DNA from: Aquabacterium sp. CECT 9606
GTDB lineage: Bacteria > Pseudomonadota > Gammaproteobacteria > Burkholderiales > Burkholderiaceae_C
NCBI RefSeq assembly: GCF_918741295.1
Contig: NZ_CAKKNB010000003.1
Coordinates: 62,001-126,000, forward strand
Direction of reading: 5' to 3'
DNA length: 64,000 bases
In this document: positions 25,484-37,405 of the stretch, one piece after another
How positions within the stretch are numbered: the stretch's first letter is position 1
Layout: each line of letters opens with the position of its first letter
Program-made: the position numbers and the translations under genes
The notes under the pieces: generated by a model
The model's database searches: none
What the model was told of the DNA's origin: nothing
The model's input: only the letters and a program-made list of their open reading frames with translations

Positions 25484-28400
25484 GGGGGTGCATTGTCACC
25501 CCTGTCCGCCAGTTTGCACAAAACCGAAGTCACCTGCTGGATGTCAATGGGTTTGGTCCAATAACCTGCAAAACCGGCCGCCGTGGCGCGGGCCACATCG
25601 TCGGGCATGGCATCGGCCGAGCACATGAAGGCGGGCGTGTTTTCCAGCAAGGGCAGGGTGCGCAAGGCGCGCAACACGTCAAATCCGGACATGCCGGGCA
25701 AATGGGCGTCCAGCACCAGCACATCGGGTGCTTTGTCCCTGGCCATGGACAGGGCCATCTGACCGTCCTCGGCGATCTCCAGGCTCAGCTGTGGGTAAGG
25801 GCGCAAGGCCTCCTCGAACAGCATCGCGTTGATGCGGTTGTCTTCGACGTACAGCACGTGAAGGGGTGTCTGCTCCGCGCAGGGGCCCTCGCGGGGTGTA
25901 TTGGCGATTCTTGCATCGCCATCGGGTTTGTCCATGTGCGTATTGGTTGTGTCGCCAGCATTTGACAGGAGGCCATTGGCCGCCGCTGGCATGACGATGT
26001 TGACCCGTGTCCCCGAGCCTGGTTGACTTCGAATTTCCATGCTACCCCCCATGGCTTCGATCAGCGAGCGCGTGATGATAAGTCCTAGTCCAGAACCTTC
26101 GATGGACGAGGTTTCTCGGCCCAGGCGTTCAAAGGGTTGAAACAGCTTGCCCAGTTGCTGGGGGCTCATGCCGGGCCCGGTGTCCCGGATGGCCAGGGCG
26201 ATGCCGCCATCGCTGCGTGCTTCGGTGTCAAACCAGACCGAACCGCCAGCCTGGTTGTACTTGATGGCGTTCGAGCCGATGTTCATCAGGATCTGACGCA
26301 GACGTTGGCGATCGGCGTTGACCTGGTAAGTCGGATCCACATCAACCTGCAGGGAAATGCCGCGTTGCGAGGCCAGCGGGCCCAGCATGGCGGCACATTG
26401 CTGCACCTCGCCCAACAGCGTCAGGGGTTCGGGTTTGAGGGTCAGGATGCCGGCTTCCACCTTTTGCAGATCCAGCACGTCGTTGACCAGCGCCATCAGG
26501 TGTTGGCTGCCGTGCAGGATCTGGTCCACGAAACTGAGGTGTGTTGACGCAGCGGCGGTGTTGGCCAGTTGCAGCTTGAGCAATTGTGCAAAGCCGTTCA
26601 CCGCGTTCAGCGGCGTGCGGATCTCGTGGCTCATGCGGGACAGGAACTCGCTCTTGGCCGCGCTGGCCGCCTCGGCCGACTGCTTTTCCCGCAAGACTTG
26701 CTCGGCCCGCTTGATGGGGGTGATGTCCGAATGCGTGCCCACCAGGCGCACGGGGTGTCCTTGCGCATCACGGCTGACGATCTTGCCGCGCGACAGGATC
26801 CACACGTCGTGGCCCAATTTATGGCGCATGCGGAACTCGGCCTGGAACAGGCCTTGATCATGTTCCATGTAGTCGCTCAGAGCAGCCACCACAGCTTGGC
26901 GATCCTCGGGGTGGATGCGGCCTGTCAGCTCGCTGACCAGGTCACCGATCTCATGGTCTTCGTAGCCCAGCATCGCTTTCCAGCGCTGCGAGTAAAAGAT
27001 GCGGTCGGCGGTGGCGTCCCAATCCCACACGCCGTCTCCCGCGCCATCCAGGGCGAACTTCCAGCGCTCCTCACTCACGGCCAAGGCTTGTGCGGCCTGG
27101 CGTTCCTGGGTGATGTCCCGGAAGGTGGCCACCACGGCGAAGGGCTGCGCATGGGTGTTGACACGCAGCAGGTGGCTGCTGATCTGAACCCAGACCACCA
27201 CACCATCGCGGCGGCGCAGGGGGTACACGCGGTCATCCTGGCGCTGCCCGGTCCGGATGGTGGCAATCACCGGCCACTGCTCACGCGGCAAGGTCTGCAG
27301 CAAATCATCCGTCAAGAGGTCGTAGCCCAAGGCATCGCTGGTGTTCAGGTTGAGCAGCTCATGGGATTGCACGCCCAGGATGCGGCAGCCCGCCTGGTTG
27401 ATGGCCACCACGCGGCCATCCAGTTGCACCACGATCAGGCCATCGCTGATGGACGAGGCCACCGATCGGTACAGCTCTTCGCTGACCCGCAGCTTCTCGG
27501 CGGCCACCATGCGTTCGGTCATGTCCCGCGTCAGGAAGAGGGTGTGCTTGTCAGGCATGGGCGTCAGGCGCGCCTCGAAATGCCTCAAGCCACCGTCCAG
27601 CGCCAGGCTGTAGTCAAGGCGTTGCGGCAAGCCCGTTTCATGGGCCCGGGCGATGGCCTGTGCCTCGCGCTCGGCCAGCTCAGGCGGCATGGCGGCGCCA
27701 AAAGGCTTGCCCTTCAATTCACTGAACGGGCGGACCAGCAGGGCATGCTCTTCATGAGCGGCCTCGTAGCGGCCTTGATCATCAATCACAAACCAGAGAT
27801 CAGGCAAGGCCCTCAGCACCGAGGTCAGTCGAGCCTGGGATTCTTCAAGCGCTTTTTGTTGCACGGCCAGGGCCGCGGCATGCCGCTTGGTTTCGCTGAT
27901 GCCGATCGAGAAGTGCACGATGCTGCCATCGGGCAACCGCTGCTCCTTGGACAAGACCCAACCATTGTCCAGGCGGATCTCTTGCGGCTCGGGCTGATCG
28001 ACCAGGCGCATGCGCCACTCGAAGAAGTCGTCTTCGCGCCCAACGGCATCGGGGTAAAGGCCCTCGGCAATGCGTTTGCGCAGCAGATCGGCCCACAACA
28101 TGCCCTCAACGGGATCCGCGCTCATGCGCCTGCGCCAACTGCTGTTGCTGAGCAGGATGCGCCCGTCTGGTCCGCGGATCATCACCCCGGCGTTGAATGA
28201 CTCGATGGCTTGCCTGAGCAAAAGGTCGGCCTGGCGGCTTTGCTGCTCTTCGTTGATCTGGCGGGTGATGTTGCTGCTGGCCCCCCGGTAGCCCATGAAC
28301 CGCCCTGCGTGGTTGAACACCGGCGTGCCACTGATGCTCACGGTGATCTGGCCACGCGGGGTCATGCGGTCGGCGATGGCGTTGCTGAAAGGCTCGCGCC

Positions 28401-29118
28401 GGGCCCGCGCAGCCAGGAAGCGATCCCAGGAGGCGCGGGTGTCGTCGTTGCGGGGGGTGTAGAGGTCTTTGGCCTTCAGGCCTACTTCGGTCGATGGGTT
28501 CAGGCCTGTGTGTTGCATCAGGCTGGCCGAGACCCATTGGATGATGCCCTGGTCATTGGTCTCCCACAGCCAATCGCTGCCGGCCAGGCTGGCCGTGCGA
28601 ACACGCGCTTCCAGTTTCCGAAAGCGCTGTGTGCTCAGGCGAGCTTCAACCAGCGCGCTGGCGGTCATGCCCAGATCTCGCAGGCTCTGCAATTGCTGGG
28701 CGGACAACTCGCGGGGCTGGGTGGCCAGCACGCAAACCGTGCCCAGTGCTTGACCTTGCACCATCAAAGGAACGCCCGCGTAAAAGCGGGCGTGTGGTGG
28801 TCCGGTAACCCAATCGTTGTTGGTGAACCTCGGGTCGTTCTGCGTGTCGGGGATGACCAACACATCGGCCTGCCCAATGGTGGTGGCGCAAAAGGCGTCC
28901 AGCCGAGAGAACTGGCGTTGCTCTATCCCGATTCGGGCCATGGCCCACAGTCGATGGCTGTCGATCAGGTTGATCATGGCCACGGGGCAGTCCAATTGGG
29001 CGACCAGCAGGCGTGTCAAAGCGTCGAACGCGGGGTCGACCTCGGAGTCCAGCAGCTTGCTGGCGCTCAACAGCGCTAGTCGCGCGGATTCATCGGGTGG
29101 AACTGCATTGAGGGTCAT
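25480..29118 (-). CDS. GAF/multi-PAS hybrid sensor histidine kinase with receiver domain
   Basis: This is a large cytoplasmic hybrid kinase of about 1212 residues with no membrane segments. Domains in order: GAF (about 20-168), five PAS-like modules (about 180-300, 300-420, 425-545, 550-675 and 680-810), HisKA with phospho-acceptor His831 in LSRMSHEIRTPLN, HATPase with GSNAIKYNQAGG, DTGPGMSP and GSGLGLIITRS, and a C-terminal receiver with Asp1137 in VLDAHLPGMSG. The PAS5 segment GVWDWDATADRIFYSQRWKAMLGY is of PAS_3 type. The start is either the ATG at 29118 or a GTG at 29151; neither has a strong ribosome-binding site. No response-regulator gene is adjacent, so output probably goes through the receiver to a partner elsewhere. 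It overlaps hemH by four bases. Confidence 0.92.
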   Translation of the reverse strand: MTLNAVPPDESARLALLSASKLLDSEVDPAFDALTRLLVAQLDCPVAMINLIDSHRLWAMARIGIEQRQFSRLDAFCATTIGQADVLVIPDTQNDPRFTNNDWVTGPPHARFYAGVPLMVQGQALGTVCVLATQPRELSAQQLQSLRDLGMTASALVEARLSTQRFRKLEARVRTASLAGSDWLWETNDQGIIQWVSASLMQHTGLNPSTEVGLKAKDLYTPRNDDTRASWDRFLAARARREPFSNAIADRMTPRGQITVSISGTPVFNHAGRFMGYRGASSNITRQINEEQQSRQADLLLRQAIESFNAGVMIRGPDGRILLSNSSWRRRMSADPVEGMLWADLLRKRIAEGLYPDAVGREDDFFEWRMRLVDQPEPQEIRLDNGWVLSKEQRLPDGSIVHFSIGISETKRHAAALAVQQKALEESQARLTSVLRALPDLWFVIDDQGRYEAAHEEHALLVRPFSELKGKPFGAAMPPELAEREAQAIARAHETGLPQRLDYSLALDGGLRHFEARLTPMPDKHTLFLTRDMTERMVAAEKLRVSEELYRSVASSISDGLIVVQLDGRVVAINQAGCRILGVQSHELLNLNTSDALGYDLLTDDLLQTLPREQWPVIATIRTGQRQDDRVYPLRRRDGVVVWVQISSHLLRVNTHAQPFAVVATFRDITQERQAAQALAVSEERWKFALDGAGDGVWDWDATADRIFYSQRWKAMLGYEDHEIGDLVSELTGRIHPEDRQAVVAALSDYMEHDQGLFQAEFRMRHKLGHDVWILSRGKIVSRDAQGHPVRLVGTHSDITPIKRAEQVLREKQSAEAASAAKSEFLSRMSHEIRTPLNAVNGFAQLLKLQLANTAAASTHLSFVDQILHGSQHLMALVNDVLDLQKVEAGILTLKPEPLTLLGEVQQCAAMLGPLASQRGISLQVDVDPTYQVNADRQRLRQILMNIGSNAIKYNQAGGSVWFDTEARSDGGIALAIRDTGPGMSPQQLGKLFQPFERLGRETSSIEGSGLGLIITRSLIEAMGGSMEIRSQPGSGTRVNIVMPAAANGLLSNAGDTTNTHMDKPDGDARIANTPREGPCAEQTPLHVLYVEDNRINAMLFEEALRPYPQLSLEIAEDGQMALSMARDKAPDVLVLDAHLPGMSGFDVLRALRTLPLLENTPAFMCSADAMPDDVARATAAGFAGYWTKPIDIQQVTSVLCKLADRGDNAPP

Positions 29119-29184
29119 GCGGTCGTCATGGGTGGGACGGCAACGAATCACTCTAACCCATGCGTGCTCAGATGTGTCTAAGCG

Positions 29185-30123
29185 TCAGCACTGAGGCAAA
29201 GTGTCAGAAAAGCTCAACACTTCGAAATGAATCTGGGTCGCGGTGGCGTCCGTGGGGGGAGACCCCATGCAGATCACGCCACTGCCATGCAAGGTGCAGG
29301 TGCCGCGGCGCAAGGTCAGGATCTGGTCATCGTGGTCGAACTTGACGTGCGTGCCGTTGTAGCTGAGATCACTCAGGTAGATGTGGCCGCTGTGTGATTC
29401 GATGCGCACATGCGAGCGCGACACGCGGGCATCGCTGACGCAGAAAGACGCCTGAGGACTGCGACCCAGGGTCAGCGGCATGCTCGCGGTCGAGAAGATG
29501 CGCTCGGTGCCCAGCCAGGTCAGGCGCACGCCGTCCGGCATGTCGGTGCTTTCGGCGCCCATCATCATGGTGGATTCGGTGTCGCCAAATTTGCGGCTTT
29601 CCATGCGCAGCACGGGCACCGGTTCTTTGCGGCCGCGCAGGTGGAGGCGGTCGATGCTGCGAAAGCGCTCTTGCTGATCCGAAGGCAGCTCGCGGATCAA
29701 GGGGCCGGTGGCCAGCGTTTCGTTGTCGCCAGCCAGGTCGATCAGTCGGGCGGCCACATTGACGGCATCGCCAAAGCAATCACTGTCCACCTCCACGATC
29801 TCGCCCCAGGCCAGGGCCACTTTCATCTTCAGGGCGGTGGCCTTGCTGGGCAGGCCGTCCCTGGGCAAGGGGGCCAGGCGTTCCAGCGAGTCCTGGGCGC
29901 TGGCGGCGGCCTCAACCGAGCGCTCGGCGTCGTCAAACACCGCCATCAGGCCATCGCCCAGGGTCTTGACGACCCGGCCGCCACCCTTGGCCACGATCTG
30001 CCCAAGCATGGCCAGGCTGTGCGTGACCACCGTGGCGGCCTCCTTGTTGCCAAGGCGCAAATACAAGGCCGTGCTGCCGCGAAGATCGGCAAACATGACG
30101 GCACATTCCTTGGTGGTTCCCAT
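29185..30123 (-). CDS. Class III adenylate/guanylate cyclase with C-terminal FHA domain
   Basis: This is a 312-residue soluble protein. The N-terminal cyclase catalytic domain has both metal aspartates, Asp13 in MFADLRGST and Asp57 in KTLGDGLMAVF, and the substrate-binding GDAVNVAARL, so it looks catalytically competent. A C-terminal FHA domain (about 225-300) carries LGRSPQASFCVSDARVSRSH and LSDLSYNGTHVKF, the phosphothreonine-binding Gly-Arg, Ser-x2-His and Asn-Gly motifs. FHA domains bind phosphothreonine, so activity may be tied to a Ser/Thr kinase. It lies 66 bases upstream of the hybrid kinase on the same strand and may share an operon with it. Whether it makes cAMP or cGMP is not clear. 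Confidence 0.9.
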   Translation of the reverse strand: MGTTKECAVMFADLRGSTALYLRLGNKEAATVVTHSLAMLGQIVAKGGGRVVKTLGDGLMAVFDDAERSVEAAASAQDSLERLAPLPRDGLPSKATALKMKVALAWGEIVEVDSDCFGDAVNVAARLIDLAGDNETLATGPLIRELPSDQQERFRSIDRLHLRGRKEPVPVLRMESRKFGDTESTMMMGAESTDMPDGVRLTWLGTERIFSTASMPLTLGRSPQASFCVSDARVSRSHVRIESHSGHIYLSDLSYNGTHVKFDHDDQILTLRRGTCTLHGSGVICMGSPPTDATATQIHFEVLSFSDTLPQC

Positions 30124-30185
30124 AGCTCGGTATGTTGGCTCAGGTGGTCAGCCGGTGGTGTGAAAAATCACACGGGTTTTGAGGC

Positions 30186-31010
30186 CTATTCGGTGGCATG
30201 CCTTGCGCTCGGCATCCGGTCAATGTAGTTGACTGGGGCGTGATCCGCCAGCAAAGCCGGGGGTGTGGTGCGCCAGGCCAACGGATTGACCAGGGCGCCT
30301 GTGCCGCGAGGGGCGCGCAGCCGCACTTCGTGGCCCACGTGCCTGAAGCCCATGAAAGCCGGCGGGACCATGGACACCAGGTCGATGTCGTCGACCACCC
30401 GGTAGATGGGCAGGTGGCGCATGGACCTGGCCAAGGCGGCGTTGCCAACGCGGGGGGCGCCAAAGTTGTAGACGGCCCGGGGTGTGCGCCTGGCCGCAGC
30501 CAGGGTGGCCAGGGCCGCGCCCAGACTGTGGCCAGTGTAGAAGATCGGACAGTCCAAGGCGGCCAGTTCAGGCTCGATGTCGGACCAGATGGAATCAAGG
30601 GCGCGCCGAAAACCCCGGTGCAGACCAGGTCGGCGCAGTCTCAGAAATTGCAAGCCCAAGGTGATGTCGGTGAGGCTGTCTCGGGGGGTGTCCGTGCCGC
30701 GAAAGGCCAGCACGGCGAACTGGGGCGGCGAGCCGGCCGTCACCAGCATGGCCTGGGTGTCGGTTTCGGCGCACAGGAAAAAACGCCGCTGTTGCAAACC
30801 GACTTTGTCCAGAAAACTACGCCGCGTGGGCCGGGGCGGCGGATTGCTTTCTTCGATGTCGTGGCGGTAGACCAGGCGGCTCAACTCGGCCAGCCACAGG
30901 GCATTGCCTTCCACGTAGTCGCTGGTGCCGGGGTCAAAGGCGGGCAGGGCCACGCGCGTGAAAAAGTCGGTCGCATCTCCGGGGCGCAGCACGTCTTGCC
31001 AGGTGGTCAT
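30186..31010 (-). CDS. Class 3 lipase (alpha/beta hydrolase)
   Basis: This is a 274-residue lipase of the fungal-lipase-like class 3 family. Ser162 lies in the nucleophile elbow YTGHSLGAALATL, Asp210 in RVVDDIDLVSMVPP and His257 in ADHAPVNY, so the triad is complete. The FRGTD motif at 103-107 is the usual oxyanion strand. There is no signal peptide, so it may be intracellular. The ATG at 31010 was chosen; longer starts overlap the rpoD terminator region. It is the first gene of the minus-strand group ending at hemH, but the link may only be positional. Confidence 0.85.
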   Translation of the reverse strand: MTTWQDVLRPGDATDFFTRVALPAFDPGTSDYVEGNALWLAELSRLVYRHDIEESNPPPRPTRRSFLDKVGLQQRRFFLCAETDTQAMLVTAGSPPQFAVLAFRGTDTPRDSLTDITLGLQFLRLRRPGLHRGFRRALDSIWSDIEPELAALDCPIFYTGHSLGAALATLAAARRTPRAVYNFGAPRVGNAALARSMRHLPIYRVVDDIDLVSMVPPAFMGFRHVGHEVRLRAPRGTGALVNPLAWRTTPPALLADHAPVNYIDRMPSARHATE

Positions 31011-31040
31011 CGGTGTCTTCTGTGGGTAAAAATGAAAGCG

Positions 31041-31072
31041 CCATGAAAAATGCCCGGGGATGCCGGGCATTT
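31041..31072 (-). terminator. Intrinsic terminator of rpoD
   Basis: A stem of AAATGCCCGG and CCGGGCATTT (31048-31072) with a five-base loop is followed, on the minus strand, by a run of T. It lies 33 bases after the rpoD stop and before the lipase start, and fits a rho-independent terminator ending the dnaG-rpoD unit. Confidence 0.85.
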
Positions 31073-31104
31073 GGTCAAACTGGCTCAGCCGTGGTCCGGG
31101 TGGA

Positions 31105-33351
<2,247 letters not shown>

Positions 33352-33468
33352 GCGGATCCTCGAAAGATGGGCTGGGGGCTTGTCGAACCCTCCATTATCC
33401 TTCATGCGGAGAGTTGCGTCAAAAATAGTCATGCTGGCGGTGTGCCACATGACCGGCGAAATCGACTG

Positions 33469-35532
33469 CTAGGAGGCAGAAGTGGGGCGCATGCGGCTGA
33501 TTTCAAGCTTGAGCGTCAAGGATTGGCGGATCAACTCGATCTTTCTGGCCTCGGCCGAGTCGGAGAGCTCGCCCGACTGGGTCAACAGCTCCAGTTCGTC
33601 CTGCATCGACTGCAATTGCAGGTGCTTGATCTGCCCCAATAGTTCTTCCAGCGACTCCTGGCCGGTCAGCACGTCGTGGAAATTGGTGATGCGTTGGGCG
33701 AGGGCCGAAAAACCGGGGTCTGGCTCGGCAGAATCGCTGTGGTCGGGGTTGTCATCGTCGCCCAAGGTGGCGTGGCGCATGCGGTCAATCAACTCCTGAG
33801 CACTCATCGCGCCTTGGTCGTGCACCAGGCGGTCCAGCCACCTGAAAAAATGACCGTAGACGGCGGGTTGTTCGCAGAGCAAGTCGTGGGCCGAGGCGGG
33901 CACCTGCTCCCAGAAGTCGCTGCGGGCGATCATCAGCCAGACGATGCGGTCCAGGCGCCCGGCGGCTTGAGGCAAGGGGCGCCGGTCCACCACCGGGCTG
34001 CCTTTGCGCTGCCAGCGGCTGTTGCCATCCCAGGGCTTTTTCCAGTCGCCGCGTTTGCCACCACCTTGGCGGCGGGGTTGGGGCGCGCCGTCGTCACCGT
34101 AGCTCTGGTAGCTGTGTTCGTCGGCGGGCTCGCCGGTATAACTGTTGTCCCAGGGCGGTGACTGGTCGCCATCGCGATGCTCTTGGTGGCCTCTTTTGGG
34201 CGTTTGCTTTGGCTCGGCCTGGGCAGCCAGGCGTCGGCGGATCTCTTCGGGGGCGGTGCGCGCCATGGCGGCCAACTCATCGGCGATCTGGCCGCGCAGG
34301 GCGCCTTCGGGTAACTGGCCGATCAGGGGCAGGGCCTGGGCTTGCAGGCGCGCGCGCCCCTCCGCTGTGTTCAAGTCGCAGTCGCCTTTGGCGTGCTCCA
34401 GCAACTGGCGTGACAGGGGCACGGCCTGCTGGACGCAGGCTTCAAAAGCCTCGGGGCCGAAGGCGCGGATGTACGAGTCCGGGTCGTGCTCGGCGGGTAA
34501 GAACAGGAAGCTGATGCGGCGGGTGTCGCTGGCAAAGGGCAGGGCGGCCTCCAGCGCGCGTCCGGCCGCACGGCGTCCGGCCCCATCGCCGTCAAAGCTG
34601 AACACGACCTGTTCGGTGAAGCGAAACAGCTTTTGCACGTGTTCGGCCGAGCAGGCGGTGCCCAGGGTGGCCACGGCGTTGCCGAAACCCCATTGGGCCA
34701 GGGCCACCACGTCCATGTAGCCTTCGGTGACGAGGGCATAGCCCTTGGTGCGCAAGGCGCTGCGGCCTTCGTACAAACCGTAGAGTTCGCGGCCCTTGAT
34801 GAAGACCGGGGTCTCGGGCGAGTTCAGGTATTTGGGCTCACCCTTGTCCAGGACCCGGCCGCCAAAACCAATGACCTCGCCTTGCGGATTGCGGATCGGG
34901 AACATGATCCGGTCGCGGAAGCGGTCATAGCGCTTGGCCTCGCCATCGGCCCTCGGTTCGCCATCGTCAGAGGTGATGACCAAGCCGGCTTCCACCAGCA
35001 AGGGGTCGTCGTACTTGGGATAAACGCTGGCCAGGCCGCGCCAGTTGTCGGGTGCATAGCCCATGCCGAAGCGCGCGGCGATCTCGCCGGTCAGCCCCCG
35101 CGCCTTGAGGTAGTCCACGGCCCGAGGTGTGCTTTTCAATTGCTGGCGCCAGTGCTGCGTGGCTTTGGCCATCACGTCGGTCAGCGAGGTCTGCTTTTCT
35201 TTCTGGGCCTTGGCTTTCTCGCGGTCTTCGGGCTTGCTGTCGTCGTCGGGCACGGGCATGCCCTGGATCTGGGCCAGGTCCTTCACGGCTTCCACAAAGC
35301 CCAGGCCCGCGTTCTCCATCAGGAAGCCAACGGCGTTGCCGTGCACGCCGCAGCCAAAGCAGTGGTAAGTCTGGCGGCTGGGGCTGACGATGAAGCTGGG
35401 CGATTTTTCGCCATGGAAGGGGCACAGGCCCTTGAAGTTGATCCCCGCTTTCTTCAAGGTGACGTAGCGGCCCACCACCTCGACGATGTCGGTGCGGGCC
35501 AGCAGGTCTTGGATGAATGACGGTGGGATCAC
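33469..35532 (-). CDS. dnaG: DNA primase DnaG
   Basis: DnaG makes RNA primers at the replication fork. The 687-residue protein has the N-terminal zinc ribbon (GLCPFHGEKSPSF and HCFGCGVHG), the TOPRIM polymerase core with VTEGYMDVVAL and FSFDGDGAGRRA, and a C-terminal helicase-binding domain. Between core and C-terminal domain, about residues 445-545, is a low-complexity Gly/Asp/Arg/Gln-rich linker that accounts for much of the extra length over E. coli DnaG (581). The start is GTG (35530-35532), giving the standard IPPSFIQDLLAR N-terminus. It is transcribed towards rpoD, as in the macromolecular-synthesis operon, but rpsU is not next to it. Confidence 0.97.
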   Translation of the reverse strand: MIPPSFIQDLLARTDIVEVVGRYVTLKKAGINFKGLCPFHGEKSPSFIVSPSRQTYHCFGCGVHGNAVGFLMENAGLGFVEAVKDLAQIQGMPVPDDDSKPEDREKAKAQKEKQTSLTDVMAKATQHWRQQLKSTPRAVDYLKARGLTGEIAARFGMGYAPDNWRGLASVYPKYDDPLLVEAGLVITSDDGEPRADGEAKRYDRFRDRIMFPIRNPQGEVIGFGGRVLDKGEPKYLNSPETPVFIKGRELYGLYEGRSALRTKGYALVTEGYMDVVALAQWGFGNAVATLGTACSAEHVQKLFRFTEQVVFSFDGDGAGRRAAGRALEAALPFASDTRRISFLFLPAEHDPDSYIRAFGPEAFEACVQQAVPLSRQLLEHAKGDCDLNTAEGRARLQAQALPLIGQLPEGALRGQIADELAAMARTAPEEIRRRLAAQAEPKQTPKRGHQEHRDGDQSPPWDNSYTGEPADEHSYQSYGDDGAPQPRRQGGGKRGDWKKPWDGNSRWQRKGSPVVDRRPLPQAAGRLDRIVWLMIARSDFWEQVPASAHDLLCEQPAVYGHFFRWLDRLVHDQGAMSAQELIDRMRHATLGDDDNPDHSDSAEPDPGFSALAQRITNFHDVLTGQESLEELLGQIKHLQLQSMQDELELLTQSGELSDSAEARKIELIRQSLTLKLEISRMRPTSAS

Positions 35533-35568
35533 GGGGCGAGGCTTCGGTCTGAAGTGACAGGAAAGACA

Positions 35569-35601
35569 ACGGCCCCGACGCTGGGCAAGCGAGGGGGCCG
35601 T
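35569..35601 (-). terminator. Inverted repeat between adk and dnaG
   Basis: ACGGCCCC and GGGGCCGT form a perfect 8-base stem with a 17-base loop in the 104-base gap after adk. No clear T-run follows, so it may be a weak terminator or a leader structure for dnaG. Confidence 0.35.
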
Positions 35602-35636
35602 GGGTCAAGCCGGGATGGGCTGTGACGGCGTCTGGC

Positions 35637-36386
<750 letters not shown>

Positions 36387-37148
36387 TCAAGTTCTACCCT
36401 CGAAGAGAGCGCGAATGCGGGCAAGATCCTCGGGGGTGTCGACGCCAGGCCCAGGGGGCTGAAGCGCGACATGCACCGCGATGCGCTCGCCGTGCCACAG
36501 CACGCGCAATTGTTCAAGCGATTCGACGGCTTCCAGCGGGCTGGGCGGCAGTTGCGGAAAGCGGCGCAAAAAGCCAGCGCGGTAGCCGTAGATACCGATG
36601 TGGCGCAGGGGCGCGCCTGCGCCCGAGGCCGCTTGGCCGGGCGTGGGTGCATCACGCCACCACGGAATCGGGGCGCGCGAGAAATACATGGCGCGGCCCA
36701 AGGCATCGGTGACCACCTTGACCACGTTGGGGTTGCCGAATTGATCGGCATCGTCGATGGCATGGGCGGCGGTGCTGACCACGCAATCGGGGCGTTGGTC
36801 CAACTGGTCGGCGCAGGCATTGATGAGCTCGGGGTCGATCAGCGGTTCATCGCCTTGCACGTTGACCACGGCATCGTTGCCATCCAGTCCCAGCAGCACG
36901 CAGGCTTCGGCCAGGCGGTCGCTGCCGGTGGGATGGTCGGCGCGGGTCAGCACGACGCGCACGCCATGGAGCTCGCAGGCGGCGGCCACTTCAGGGGAGT
37001 CCGTGGCCACCACGACCTGGCTGGCTCGGCTCTGGGCGGCGCGTTGCGCCACGCGAACGACCATCGGCAAGCCAGCGATGTCGGCCAGCGGCTTGTTGGG
37101 CAGGCGGCTCGAGGCCAGCCGCGCCGGGATCAGGACCGAAAAGCCCAT
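36387..37148 (-). CDS. kdsB: 3-deoxy-manno-octulosonate cytidylyltransferase
   Basis: KdsB activates KDO as CMP-KDO for LPS inner-core assembly. The 253-residue protein begins with [18 protein letters not shown], the CTP-binding motif, and has [11 protein letters not shown] and the [13 protein letters not shown] region of the family. It starts one base after the Trm112-like stop. kdsA, which makes KDO-8-phosphate, is also in the window at 59970. Confidence 0.97.
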   Translation of the reverse strand: MGFSVLIPARLASSRLPNKPLADIAGLPMVVRVAQRAAQSRASQVVVATDSPEVAAACELHGVRVVLTRADHPTGSDRLAEACVLLGLDGNDAVVNVQGDEPLIDPELINACADQLDQRPDCVVSTAAHAIDDADQFGNPNVVKVVTDALGRAMYFSRAPIPWWRDAPTPGQAASGAGAPLRHIGIYGYRAGFLRRFPQLPPSPLEAVESLEQLRVLWHGERIAVHVALQPPGPGVDTPEDLARIRALFEGRT

Positions 37149-37149
37149 G

Positions 37150-37389
37150 TCAGGCGGCCCCGGCGTCGTGGGCGGCGCCGGGCTTGCCGGTCAGCAGGGC
37201 GGCGTTGGGAATGGGGTCGTCGTTTTCTTCCACCGGCAAGGCTTCGTTTTCCAGCATGACGGGGATGCCGTCGCGGATGGGGTAGGCGAGTCGATCCGCC
37301 GCGCAGATCAGAGCCTGGCCCTGGGGCTTGCGGTGCAGAGGGCCTTTGCACAGAGGGCAGACCAGCAGTTCGATGAGTCGAGTGTCCAT
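37150..37389 (-). CDS. Trm112 family protein
   Basis: This is a 79-residue protein of the Trm112/YcaR family with [16 protein letters not shown] at the N-terminus and the [13 protein letters not shown] strand. In eukaryotes and archaea Trm112 is an activating partner for methyltransferases; in bacteria the role is poorly known. It has one C-x2-C pair only. It sits between lpxK and kdsB, the usual place in this order, and is translated with them. Confidence 0.92.
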   Translation of the reverse strand: MDTRLIELLVCPLCKGPLHRKPQGQALICAADRLAYPIRDGIPVMLENEALPVEENDDPIPNAALLTGKPGAAHDAGAA

Positions 37390-37405
37390 CGGGATGATTT
37401 TTCCG

